From NCBI GenBank assembly GCA_007122045.1, contig SKJM01000593.1:1-6629 (forward strand): 6,629 nt of DNA, in the 5' to 3' direction. Source of the DNA: Planctomycetales bacterium. Its GTDB lineage: Bacteria; Planctomycetota; Planctomycetia; Pirellulales; Thermoguttaceae. This document shows, in pieces, positions 1 to 6,391 of this stretch. Position 1 is the first letter of the stretch; each line of letters opens with the position of its first letter. Below the pieces are notes generated by a model. The model was not told the DNA's origin and ran no database searches. It saw only the letters and a program-made list of their open reading frames with translations. A program made the position numbers and the translations under genes.

Positions 1-661
1 GCATCGCGGCCGGCGCGGCCAGCGTGGCCCACCAGTAGGGAGAACCGGCCGCAAGTGCCACGTACGACCACCAATGGAGCCACTCGAAAAAGTAGTTCGG
101 ATGCCGCGAGTAGCGCCACCAACCCTCGCGGCACGTCTTTCCGCCATTCTCCGGCCGGCTCTTGAATCGCGCAAGCTGCCGGTCGGCCAGGATGGTGTTG
201 CCCACACTCACGAACCAAATCAATACGCCCGCCAGGTCCCACGAGGTCCAGCGGGCCGTAGGATTCCAGGCGACGACGAGCACGGGCAGGGCGAAGAATA
301 GGGCGGCCGCGGCCTGCATCTGGAAGAAGGAAAACAGCTTCCGCTGGGCCGCCTCGCCCCACTGAGCCCGCAACGTGCGATACCGCCCTTCCTCCGGCCT
401 GCCGATCACCCGGTCGCGCAGCAGGTACACCGCCAGCCGGGCCGACCACGTGCCGATGAGCACGGCCACCAGGACGCGGCGCGACAAGTAGCCGCCCGAG
501 GTGGCCGCGAAGAAGACGCCCAACAGCCCGATGCCCGCCGTCCAACCCACGTCGACAATGCCCGCGTTGCCCGCCCGCCGCTGGACCAGCCACAGGCCGA
601 TCATCATGGCGGAAGCAGCCAGCAACCCGGCCACTACTTGGACACCGGGATGGAGCGGCAT
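1..661 (-). CDS. DUF1295 family integral membrane protein, C-terminus cut by window edge
   Basis: The minus-strand frame from the ATG at 661 stays open to the window edge, giving 220 codons. It looks like a DUF1295 protein, in the steroid 5-alpha-reductase/isoprenylcysteine methyltransferase superfamily. Members are polytopic inner-membrane proteins, usually about 260 residues, so about 40 are missing. Visible: hydrophobic segments near residues 8-26, 38-54, 62-80, 114-132, 142-158 and 196-215; the early motif VDVGW (36-40); DRQLARFK (160-167); and the family hallmark GWWRYSRHPNYFFEW (180-194), thought to line the NAD(P)H or SAM cofactor site. A GAGGAG ribosome site at 670-675 lies 8 bases before the ATG, inside the end of the upstream radical SAM gene, which it overlaps by 28 bases. 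Translational coupling is therefore likely. Family membership is clear. The substrate is unknown; lipid or isoprenoid reduction is the usual guess for the superfamily. Confidence 0.85.
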   Translation of the reverse strand, partial: MPLHPGVQVVAGLLAASAMMIGLWLVQRRAGNAGIVDVGWTAGIGLLGVFFAATSGGYLSRRVLVAVLIGTWSARLAVYLLRDRVIGRPEEGRYRTLRAQWGEAAQRKLFSFFQMQAAAALFFALPVLVVAWNPTARWTSWDLAGVLIWFVSVGNTILADRQLARFKSRPENGGKTCREGWWRYSRHPNYFFEWLHWWSYVALAAGSPYWWATLAAPAAM

Positions 662-2436
662 GATGAGGACTCCTCGATGGGTGGATTGGTGGTTTCCGGC
701 GTCACGTAGCGGCATCGCACGGCCATGGGCCGATCCTCCGGCGCGACGGCGTCGTTGATTTCGTAGAACATGGGCGGTTCGTAGGTCCATCCGCGAGCGA
801 GCCGCTTCTCCTCCCGCCGGATCTTCCAGAGCACGTAAGGACCGCCAGCCGCCGCGAACACCCGCGACCGCCAGCCAAACTCGTGAACCAACTCATCCAG
901 CAGGCCGGACATGGCCGCGTATAGCGCCGGATTGTTCCAATAGTAGCGTTTCGTGGCCGCCACGACGGCCGTGTAGGTCGTTGCCAGCCCCTCCGCTTCC
1001 CATTGGAACCGGCGGCGAATGCGCGGGTCGGGGTGGTCCTTGTATCGCTTCCATCCGGCCAGGGTCGTACGAATCATCCGCACCATGCTCGGACCGTTCA
1101 CCGCGAAATCGCGCTCGAACGCCGCGACGATCAAATCCGATTCCGACCCCGGCTCGAGGTGCGGGTGCCGGTAGTTGAAGCGGTATTGCCCGTGAGTGTC
1201 GGGCAGTGGGTATTCCGATTCGTCCAGCATCAGCCCCCGGCCTGCGAGTTCGGCTTCGAGCGGCGTTCCGGGCAGCGGGGTGTACAGCATGAACTGGTGG
1301 AAATCGGTATTGTGGCGGACCGCGCGCTCGATCACCCGGTCGATGTTTGCCGCCGTATGTTCCTCAAGCCCGATGATTGTTGACCCGAGCACGCGAATCC
1401 CGTGCGACTGGAGGCGGCGCACCAGGGCGAACGTGTCGGTGCCGTCGAGCTTGGTGTATTGGGCATTCTCGCCCTCAACGCCCATCCAGACCCACGAGAT
1501 ACCTAGCGCCACAAGTTGCTCGATGGAATACGACCGGATCACGCCCGCCGAACTGAACACGTACAGTATCCACGACTTCCCGTGCCGCTGCATTAATTCC
1601 AACAATCGCAGCGCCCGGCGCCGATGGAACAGGAAGTTCTCATCCATCACAAAGAACGACCGGGCGCCCAGTTCCCCTTCGATCCGGCACATGACATCGA
1701 ACAACTCGTCGCCGGTCCGGTAGAAGTCGACCCAATGCCCCTTACCGCCGAACATGGCCGAGGTCGCGCAGAAATTACACCCCACCGGGCAGCCCACCGA
1801 AGGGATCAGCGTGGCGGCAACGTCTTCGGGGCGTTCTTTGGGAGAAATCCCCATGTTGCGGGTGCCAATTCGCGTGGGGATGACCGGGTGCCGGATGGGC
1901 TGGTCTTCGTCCTCGCCCAGGAAGCGGCGAAACCACCGGACGCCCTCGCCCCGCACGATCCAGTCGGCGTCGACGCGCCGCTCGAGGTCGGCGAGGTTCG
2001 CCACGTGGCCCCCCACAACGATCGTCGCCTCCGGCTGGTGCCGCCGCACCAGTTCGCACATCCGGCGGACCTTCAGGACATTCGTCGTGATGCTGCTGAT
2101 GCCAACCACATCGTACCGGTGGCTGCGAATCTCCTCAGTAAACCGGTCGAGAGTCGGGAAATCGAACAAGGTACACGGGGCTGCGAGGTTCACCTGAATG
2201 AGCATCAACCCCCATGAGCGATGAAACATGCGCAGCGAGAACGCCCCCTCCACCCGGGTGACTTGGTTATGGTATAGCTCCATCGGGTTGATGAGCCGGC
2301 TGCCGTACTCGTCATCCCGGGCGTACGGGCCGAACACGCCGGCCAGCAGCACCCTGGCCCGGGTTCCCAGGGGGTGCGGCATGGCGGTTCGCCAGCTTGA
2401 TGACAACCGGTCGTTACACGCGTCTTCTGTCTTCAT
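634..2436 (-). CDS. B12-binding-domain-type radical SAM protein
   Basis: A 600-residue radical SAM enzyme. Residues about 75-175 form a Rossmann-like B12-binding-type domain (YDVVGISS at 108-115, IVVGGH at 139-144, VRGEG at 161-165). The radical SAM core follows: the cluster motif CPVGCNFC gives C216, C220 and C223 (CX3CX2C), then VMDENF (263-268), MGVEGEN (318-324), STIIGLEEHT (352-361) and TPLPGTPL (386-393). Residues 430-600 are an Arg/Trp/Tyr-rich extension without a domain I can name. The enzyme should cleave SAM to a 5'-deoxyadenosyl radical in the cytoplasm; many relatives act on lipids, hopanoids or tetrapyrroles. No DxHxxG cobalamin motif is visible, so B12 binding is uncertain. I chose the first ATG because GGAG lies 8 bases upstream (2445-2448); M19 is an alternative without a comparable site. 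It overlaps the DUF1295 gene, suggesting a shared pathway. Substrate unknown. Confidence 0.92.
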   Translation of the reverse strand: MKTEDACNDRLSSSWRTAMPHPLGTRARVLLAGVFGPYARDDEYGSRLINPMELYHNQVTRVEGAFSLRMFHRSWGLMLIQVNLAAPCTLFDFPTLDRFTEEIRSHRYDVVGISSITTNVLKVRRMCELVRRHQPEATIVVGGHVANLADLERRVDADWIVRGEGVRWFRRFLGEDEDQPIRHPVIPTRIGTRNMGISPKERPEDVAATLIPSVGCPVGCNFCATSAMFGGKGHWVDFYRTGDELFDVMCRIEGELGARSFFVMDENFLFHRRRALRLLELMQRHGKSWILYVFSSAGVIRSYSIEQLVALGISWVWMGVEGENAQYTKLDGTDTFALVRRLQSHGIRVLGSTIIGLEEHTAANIDRVIERAVRHNTDFHQFMLYTPLPGTPLEAELAGRGLMLDESEYPLPDTHGQYRFNYRHPHLEPGSESDLIVAAFERDFAVNGPSMVRMIRTTLAGWKRYKDHPDPRIRRRFQWEAEGLATTYTAVVAATKRYYWNNPALYAAMSGLLDELVHEFGWRSRVFAAAGGPYVLWKIRREEKRLARGWTYEPPMFYEINDAVAPEDRPMAVRCRYVTPETTNPPIEESSSCRSIPVSK

Positions 2437-2559
2437 GACCGATGCTCCGGCGCCGTCTTACCCGGCCCTGATCAGCGGGCGCACGCCACCCACGCCGAAG
2501 TAGATGGGGAAACGTGCCTTTTTTCTTGCGCCCCTCGGACGCACATCGCCAGATTGACT

Positions 2560-2588
2560 ATGATACCATGCCCGGGTCTGTCTGGAAA
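2560..2588 (-). promoter_or_regulatory. Possible sigma-70 promoter for the radical SAM operon
   Basis: On the minus strand, TTTCCA (2588-2583) is separated by 17 bases from TATCAT (2565-2560). The -10 hexamer matches consensus at 5 of 6 positions and is preceded by TGG, an extended -10 signal. The -35 matches at 4 of 6. Transcription would begin near 2553, giving a leader of about 115 bases to the ATG at 2436. This rests on sequence matching only. Confidence 0.3.
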
Positions 2589-2788
2589 CGGAGGAGCCGC
2601 ATCTTCAGGCAAACTGTCGGCGAGCCCGAATTTCGGGGAAAGACGGTGGCCGAAAAACGGGACTTGCAGCTTATTGGACGAAAAACAATCCCCTGGGAAC
2701 AATTGCCCTGGGACACGGCTTTCCCGCCCGTACCTCTCCCACCACGGGGCATTTATGCTAATCTTCGAGGTGGCCGGCGTACTCCCGC

Positions 2789-2816
2789 TTGTCGCCCGGC
2801 TTGGGCGCGGTAGAAT
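2789..2816 (+). promoter_or_regulatory. Possible promoter for tRNA-His
   Basis: TTGTCG (2789-2794) and TAGAAT (2811-2816) are spaced by 16 bases on the plus strand, a sigma-70-like arrangement. The same -10 hexamer occurs in the promoter before the gene at 3387. Transcription would start near 2823, about 140 bases before the tRNA, leaving a 5' leader for RNase P to remove. No closer promoter stood out between 2830 and 2955. Confidence 0.35.
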
Positions 2817-2961
2817 TACCCATTGGATGCCTCTGCGGTCTCAAGTGTGCAGGCAGCGTTTATCCGGGCAGGTGTCGTTTTCAGGCTTGGAGGCGTACGC
2901 GAGTCAAGACGGGTTGCCGGGAAACGGCGAGAAAACAGGAAACACACGTAATCCAAGGCAT

Positions 2962-3036
2962 GGTGGATGTAGCTCAGTCGGTTAGAGCGCCAGATTGTGG
3001 TTCTGGAAGTCGGGGGTTCGAGTCCCCTCATCCACC
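2962..3036 (+). tRNA. tRNA-His (anticodon GUG)
   Basis: A full cloverleaf can be folded by eye. The acceptor stem is GTGGATG (2963-2969) with CATCCAC (3029-3035), extended by the extra G-1 at 2962 opposite C73 at 3036, the identity pair specific to tRNA-His. The D stem is GCTC/GAGC (2972-2975, 2985-2988). The anticodon stem is CCAGA/TCTGG (2990-2994, 3002-3006) around loop TTGTGGT, with anticodon GTG at 2997-2999. The variable loop is AAGTC, and the T arm is GGGGG-TTCGAGT-CCCCT (3012-3028) with one G-U pair. The 3' CCA is not encoded; CTT follows. It stands alone in this window. Confidence 0.97.
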
Positions 3037-3266
3037 CTTCCGCAAATCCTGTCGGGCTCAATTTGGGGGTGGCGTCCAAGAACCTTGCACAAACCCCCGA
3101 GCGAGGGCTAACGGCCGCGCATTTCCAACACTTGCCGCGGGGTTCGCCTAAGACTACGAGGGGGGAGTTGCGTTGCGCAGTCGGGCCGGCTGCGGGCGTT
3201 TTCATGCGTCCATCTGGGTGCATCTAAGTACCTTGTGCAGGGGGTGGCGGCCAGTGGCTGCTTGGA

Positions 3267-3289
3267 CCCGCAACCGATCGGTTGGCGGG
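3267..3289. repeat. Inverted repeat (dyad), candidate operator or hairpin
   Basis: The core AACCGATCGGTT (3272-3283) is a perfect 12-base palindrome. Flanking arms CCCGC (3267-3271) and GCGGG (3285-3289) are also complementary, with one unpaired G at 3284. As RNA or cruciform it gives a 9-pair stem with a GATC loop; as DNA it is an 11-base-arm dyad suited to a dimeric regulator. It ends 8 bases before the -35 box at 3298. No T tract follows, which argues against an ordinary intrinsic terminator. Confidence 0.55.
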
Positions 3290-3297
3290 TTGGGGCA

Positions 3298-3326
3298 TTG
3301 GCGCCCGGGTCCTCTTCGCCTAGAAT
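3298..3326 (+). promoter_or_regulatory. Sigma-70-type promoter for the 3387 gene
   Basis: TTGGCG (3298-3303) and TAGAAT (3321-3326) are separated by exactly 17 bases. The -10 matches TATAAT at 5 of 6 positions and the -35 matches TTGACA at 4 of 6. Transcription should start near 3333, giving a leader of about 54 bases. The dyad at 3267-3289 sits directly upstream, where an activator or repressor could contact polymerase. Confidence 0.5.
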
Positions 3327-3386
3327 GGAAGGAGGGACTATTACCGGACCGGCCACTGGAAACACCTTTCGGGACGCGAGGCAATC

Positions 3387-5501
3387 ATGTCGATAGCCAG
3401 TCACGATTCCAGTGCAGACTTTGGGCTGGAACCCTACGTGATCAACGAAGGGCCGGCCGCGGGCGACGAGCAGGCCACCGTGTGGCTCGACGGCGACGTG
3501 CTCGCTTGCGCCTGCCCCGACTGCAATGCCCCCATGTCGATCCGGCTCTGGCTGATGCTGGCCGACTGCTTCCGTTGCGGCGCCACCATCGAGTTGACCG
3601 AGGAGCAGGAGCGGGAAGCGCTGCGCCTGCTGCGCGAGCGGGAGGCGCAACGGCGAGCCGAGTCGGCCGAGGCGGCTTCGGCCATCCAGCCGCGGATGGC
3701 GCGCCGGCCGAAGGGATCGCAACCGGGCGTGCGCAAACCGGAGCCTCGCATCCATCGGCCCGCTCCGCCGATACCCGAAACGAAGGCGACCGCTCCGGCC
3801 GCCGCGCGCCCGGCCGACCAGCCTCCCCAGGCCCGCCACTCCGGCGCGTGGTCGAAGCCCTCGCCCGCCACGAAGGGCAAACCGGCCGACGAGCCGCAGT
3901 CGCAGCCGGCCCGGCGACGGGTAGCCGCGTCGGAGGCGCACCGCGGCGCGCGGGCGCGCGTGCGGCAGCTTTACAAACGCGGCGGGCTGGCCGTGTGGTT
4001 CTCCGAATGGCTGCGCGACCTGCCGGCATGGCTGGTGAGCTTCGTGTTCCACCTGGTGTTGATGCTGCTGCTGAGCCTCTGGATCATCGAGCCGCCCGAC
4101 GAGCAGATCACGCTCACCCTGGCCACGTCGGTCAGTGAGCACGACCTGGACGGCCAACTGGGCGAGATCGACCCGTCGGTCGAGCCGCTCGACTTCGAGG
4201 ACCCCGGCGCGATCGAAGTGGTGCAGGCGCTGGACGACCTGGGGGCGGGCCGCCAGGTGAAGCCGGAACTCGATCCGGTCGACCTGCCCATGGACCTGCA
4301 CGCCGCGGTGTCATATGTTCCCCAGGCCGCCACGCGCGAGTTCGAGCCGATGCCGCCGGTGCAGGCGGGCAGCATGCTCCGCGGGCGCGACCCGAGGGCC
4401 CGCTCCCACCTGGTCCGGCAGGCCGGCGGCACGTCGCAAACCGAGGCGGCCGTCGCCCGAGGCCTGGAGTGGATCGCCCGGCGGCAGAACGACGACGGGA
4501 GTTGGAGCCTGCACGAGTTCCACCGGGCCCCCGGGGCCGGGGGCAAGGGGAGCGGCATGGGTTCGGAACGCAGCCGGATGGCCGGGACGGCGCTGGCCCT
4601 GCTGCCGTTTCTCGGCGCGGGGCAATCCCACCTGGAAGGCAAGTACACCGACGAAGTGTTCCACGGGCTGAAGTGGATGCTGGAGAACCAGGGGGCCGAC
4701 GGCGACCTGCGCGGGGCGGGGTCCGGCCGCATGTACGCGCACGGCCTGGCCGCCATCGTCCTGGCCGAAGCCTACGCCCTGACCGGCGACGATCAACTCC
4801 GCGAACCCGCCCAACTGGCACTGAACTACATCGCCCACGCCCAGCACTCGGCCGGCGGCTGGCGCTACGCACCCGGCCAGCCGGGCGACACCAGCGTGGT
4901 GGGCTGGCAGCTTATGGCGCTGCAGAGCGGGCGGATGGGCGGCCTGCGCGTGCCCCGCCGCACCTTCGACCGGGCCGCCAACTTCCTCGACAGCGTGCAA
5001 CGCGACTCGGACGGCGGCCGCTATGCGTACATGCCGGGCCGCAACGCCACCCACGTGATGACGGCCCAGGCCCTGCTCAGCCGCCAGTACCTCGGGTGGC
5101 CGAAAAGCCATCCGGGGCTTCGCGACGGCGCCCGCTTCCTCCTGGAAGAGCATCCGCCCAGCAAAGACAGCTTCGACCCGTACTATTGGTACTACGCCAC
5201 GCAGGTGCTGCACCACATGGGCGGCGATCTGTGGCGGCAGTGGAATGCCCGGATGCGCCGCGTGCTGGTCGACACGCAGGAGACCACCGGGCACGAGGCG
5301 GGAAGCTGGGCCCCGCGCGGGCCCTTCTCCGACCGCGGCGGCCGGCTGTTTACGACCAGCCTGGCCGTCTGCACGCTCGAAGTGTACTACCGGCACCTGC
5401 CCCTGTACGCCGACGATCTGGTCGAACAGACGCTGCGCCTCTTGGAAGAAGAGCCGGACGACGAAAACGACACCAACGATTTGCTCAATGCAACCCGCTA
5501 G
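3387..5501 (+). CDS. Membrane-anchored prenyltransferase/squalene-oxidase-repeat protein with N-terminal Cys cluster
   Basis: A 704-residue protein with four parts. Residues 41-64 carry CxCPxC...CxxC (C41, C43, C46, C61, C64), a probable zinc ribbon, followed by a charged helix (71-95). Residues 100-195 are a Pro/Ala/Arg/Lys-rich disordered linker. One membrane helix spans about 213-234; basic residues before it and acidic ones after predict N-in, C-out. An acidic linker leads to residues 350-674, about six prenyltransferase/squalene-oxidase repeats forming an alpha-toroid, seen as QNDDGSW (367-373), GGWRYAPG (490-497), GDTSVVGWQLMAL (500-512) and FDPYYWYYATQVL (596-608). The squalene-cyclase DxDD motif is not seen; GDTSVVGW stands where a DxDDTA-like segment might be expected. 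Cyclase activity is therefore doubtful and a binding or scaffold role on the outer side is more likely. GAGG at 3378-3381 sits 5 bases before the ATG. It appears monocistronic. Confidence 0.9.
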   Translation: MSIASHDSSADFGLEPYVINEGPAAGDEQATVWLDGDVLACACPDCNAPMSIRLWLMLADCFRCGATIELTEEQEREALRLLREREAQRRAESAEAASAIQPRMARRPKGSQPGVRKPEPRIHRPAPPIPETKATAPAAARPADQPPQARHSGAWSKPSPATKGKPADEPQSQPARRRVAASEAHRGARARVRQLYKRGGLAVWFSEWLRDLPAWLVSFVFHLVLMLLLSLWIIEPPDEQITLTLATSVSEHDLDGQLGEIDPSVEPLDFEDPGAIEVVQALDDLGAGRQVKPELDPVDLPMDLHAAVSYVPQAATREFEPMPPVQAGSMLRGRDPRARSHLVRQAGGTSQTEAAVARGLEWIARRQNDDGSWSLHEFHRAPGAGGKGSGMGSERSRMAGTALALLPFLGAGQSHLEGKYTDEVFHGLKWMLENQGADGDLRGAGSGRMYAHGLAAIVLAEAYALTGDDQLREPAQLALNYIAHAQHSAGGWRYAPGQPGDTSVVGWQLMALQSGRMGGLRVPRRTFDRAANFLDSVQRDSDGGRYAYMPGRNATHVMTAQALLSRQYLGWPKSHPGLRDGARFLLEEHPPSKDSFDPYYWYYATQVLHHMGGDLWRQWNARMRRVLVDTQETTGHEAGSWAPRGPFSDRGGRLFTTSLAVCTLEVYYRHLPLYADDLVEQTLRLLEEEPDDENDTNDLLNATR

Positions 5502-5824
5502 CAGGAGCCGTTCCGCCGGCGTGGTTCGCCCGCTTCTTCGGTACGATGGAATCGTCCGACTGCCCACCGGCGTGCACGTCGCGCGTGCGGCCTGCGGCCT
5601 TCCCCGACCGTTCCTCACCACCATCGTGCGAGGGAACCTGCTGGCTCTCTCAGTCCGTGCGGAGAGTTCCCACACCTGCGCGGGATCTCGGGCTCCGCGG
5701 CGTGGAAGACTCGGTTCGGCTCGCAGCCGGCGATACTCATCCCTGTGTCGTTCTCAGAGCCCGAGTCCCACTTTGGCGGCAATCGGCGCCTCAACCGACT
5801 GAAGGTGCTCGAAATACTCGATTC
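5502..5824. other. Non-coding gap between convergent genes
   Basis: This 323-base gap separates the plus-strand gene ending at 5501 from the minus-strand gene ending at 5825. All plus-strand frames are largely stop-free here, but only because of base composition; none has a ribosome site or a recognisable product. The one structured element I see is a hairpin at 5538-5559. No hairpin followed by a T tract serves either gene. Confidence 0.55.
5538..5559 (+). terminator. Possible transcript-end hairpin after the repeat protein
   Basis: TCGG (5538-5541) plus ACGAT (5543-5547) pair with ATCGT (5551-5555) plus CCGA (5556-5559), giving 9 pairs with one bulged T and a GGA loop, 36 bases beyond the stop codon. 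There is no U tract downstream, so it may protect the mRNA end or mark a Rho-dependent end rather than terminate by itself. Confidence 0.25.
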
Positions 5825-6382
5825 TCACCTGTATTTTGTCATGAGCACATCATCCCAAAAGTCGGCAAAACCCTCATAGTTCACAAACACCACGTTGTCG
5901 GAGCCGAAATAGTGGCGCGCATCCGCCCGATCAAGTATGATTCGGACAGGCTGTCCTCGCCCGTCGTCGACGAACAGTTGAAATGTCCCCGGCCGGTGGA
6001 ACACCTCGCGCCCGTTGACAAAAACACGCCCCCCGACACGATCTTCGAGCCACTTTGTTGGCGGGTTCGTCTGAGAGTCTTCAATCCGATCGTACCGAAC
6101 GAAATAACCGACAGTCGGCTCCCAGCCGTGAATATGATAAGCCCCCACAAAGAAGCACGGCGTTCCCGGAAGGCGATTCTCAACCCAAATGTTTGACCAG
6201 TTCCCGCTTCGTGATGGGAACCGGTACATGAACCCCCCAATGACCAGAGAAACAACGGCGACCACCAGCGCAATCAGAAGCATAAGAGAGACAGATTGCC
6301 AGCAACTCCGATTTGTCGTGACCTCTGCCGTGTCATACCGTGCTGACGGCAAAAATACCGGGCCGAGACGTGCGTACTTCAT
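5825..6382 (-). CDS. Small single-pass membrane protein of unknown function, next to RHS gene
   Basis: A 185-residue protein that I do not recognise. A short N-terminal segment (1-30) precedes one strong membrane helix (about 31-53, beginning SVSLMLLIALV). The rest (54-185) is a soluble, aromatic-rich domain with likely beta strands, including FFVGAYHIHGWEP (77-89), GRVFVNGREVFH (118-129) and FQLFVDDGRGQPVRI (134-148), and a C-terminal NYEGFADFWDDVL (168-180). The ATG lies 9 bases after the RHS stop codon, and GAGGT overlapping that stop serves as ribosome site, so the two are probably co-translated. GC content is roughly 52-55% in sampled stretches, far below the neighbours, suggesting separate acquisition. 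Its position behind an RHS gene would suit an immunity or partner protein, but no immunity family is recognisable. Confidence 0.72.
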   Translation of the reverse strand: MKYARLGPVFLPSARYDTAEVTTNRSCWQSVSLMLLIALVVAVVSLVIGGFMYRFPSRSGNWSNIWVENRLPGTPCFFVGAYHIHGWEPTVGYFVRYDRIEDSQTNPPTKWLEDRVGGRVFVNGREVFHRPGTFQLFVDDGRGQPVRIILDRADARHYFGSDNVVFVNYEGFADFWDDVLMTKYR

Positions 6383-6391
6383 GGACCTACC

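Larger units (their letters stand above)
2437..2961. other. Non-coding region between the radical SAM operon and tRNA-His
   Basis: These 525 bases hold no convincing gene. Several short frames stay open on both strands, but they overlap one another, lack ribosome sites and encode low-complexity or unrecognisable peptides. The region contains a candidate promoter on each strand (listed separately), a small palindrome CCCGAATTTCGGG near 2628-2640, and two pairs of 8-base direct repeats at 2651-2713. A T6 run at 2519-2524 is not preceded by a stable hairpin, so I do not call a terminator there. Confidence 0.6.
3037..3386. other. Non-coding region between tRNA-His and the membrane-anchored repeat protein
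   Basis: These 350 bases hold no gene I can support. A long minus-strand frame crosses the region but is a shadow of the plus-strand gene beyond 3387. The region ends with a dyad element and a promoter, both listed separately. No hairpin followed by a T tract is visible after the tRNA, so how its transcript ends is unclear. Confidence 0.6.

Noticed and set aside
1003..2217. Plus-strand open frames opposite the radical SAM gene
   Set aside because: They lie antisense to a gene with intact, ordered radical SAM motifs, and their peptides are unrecognisable.
2472..2524. T6 run at 2519-2524 with GCACG (2481-2485) and CGTGC (2513-2517) as a terminator
   Set aside because: Only 5 pairs with a loop of about 27 bases, and no plus-strand gene ends there.
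2793..2807. Hairpin CGCCC-GGCTT-GGGCG within the spacer of the tRNA promoter
   Set aside because: A 5-pair GC stem is common by chance at this base composition. It could affect transcription, but nothing else supports it.
2962..3036. tRNA-His as an integration site of a mobile element
   Set aside because: I found no second copy of the tRNA 3' end in the window and no integrase gene.
3083..3242. Inverted repeat CCTTGCACAA (3083-3092) and TTGTGCAGGG (3233-3242)
   Set aside because: Ten pairs including a G-U, with a loop of about 140 bases. This is within what chance allows in this region, and no flanking structure supports it.
3108..4301. Long minus-strand open frame (397 codons) opposite the start of the repeat-protein gene
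   Set aside because: Antisense shadow in GC-rich DNA. The predicted peptide is Arg/Leu/Gly-rich low complexity, while the plus-strand frame has a promoter, a ribosome site, a membrane helix and recognisable repeats.
4311..5675. Minus-strand open frame of 454 codons
   Set aside because: Antisense shadow of the 3387-5501 gene, with no recognisable motif and no convincing ribosome site.
5502..5879. Stop-free continuation of the repeat-protein frame after its TAG, suggesting readthrough or a lost extension
   Set aside because: The other plus-strand frames are also largely open across this stretch, so openness is explained by base composition. The translated sequence shows no repeat motif and ends inside the antisense gene.
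4469..6196. Plus-strand open frame of 575 codons overlapping the repeat protein and running beyond it
   Set aside because: Arg/Pro/Ala-rich composition typical of an off-frame reading of GC-rich coding DNA, and it also runs antisense to the better supported minus-strand gene at 5825-6382.
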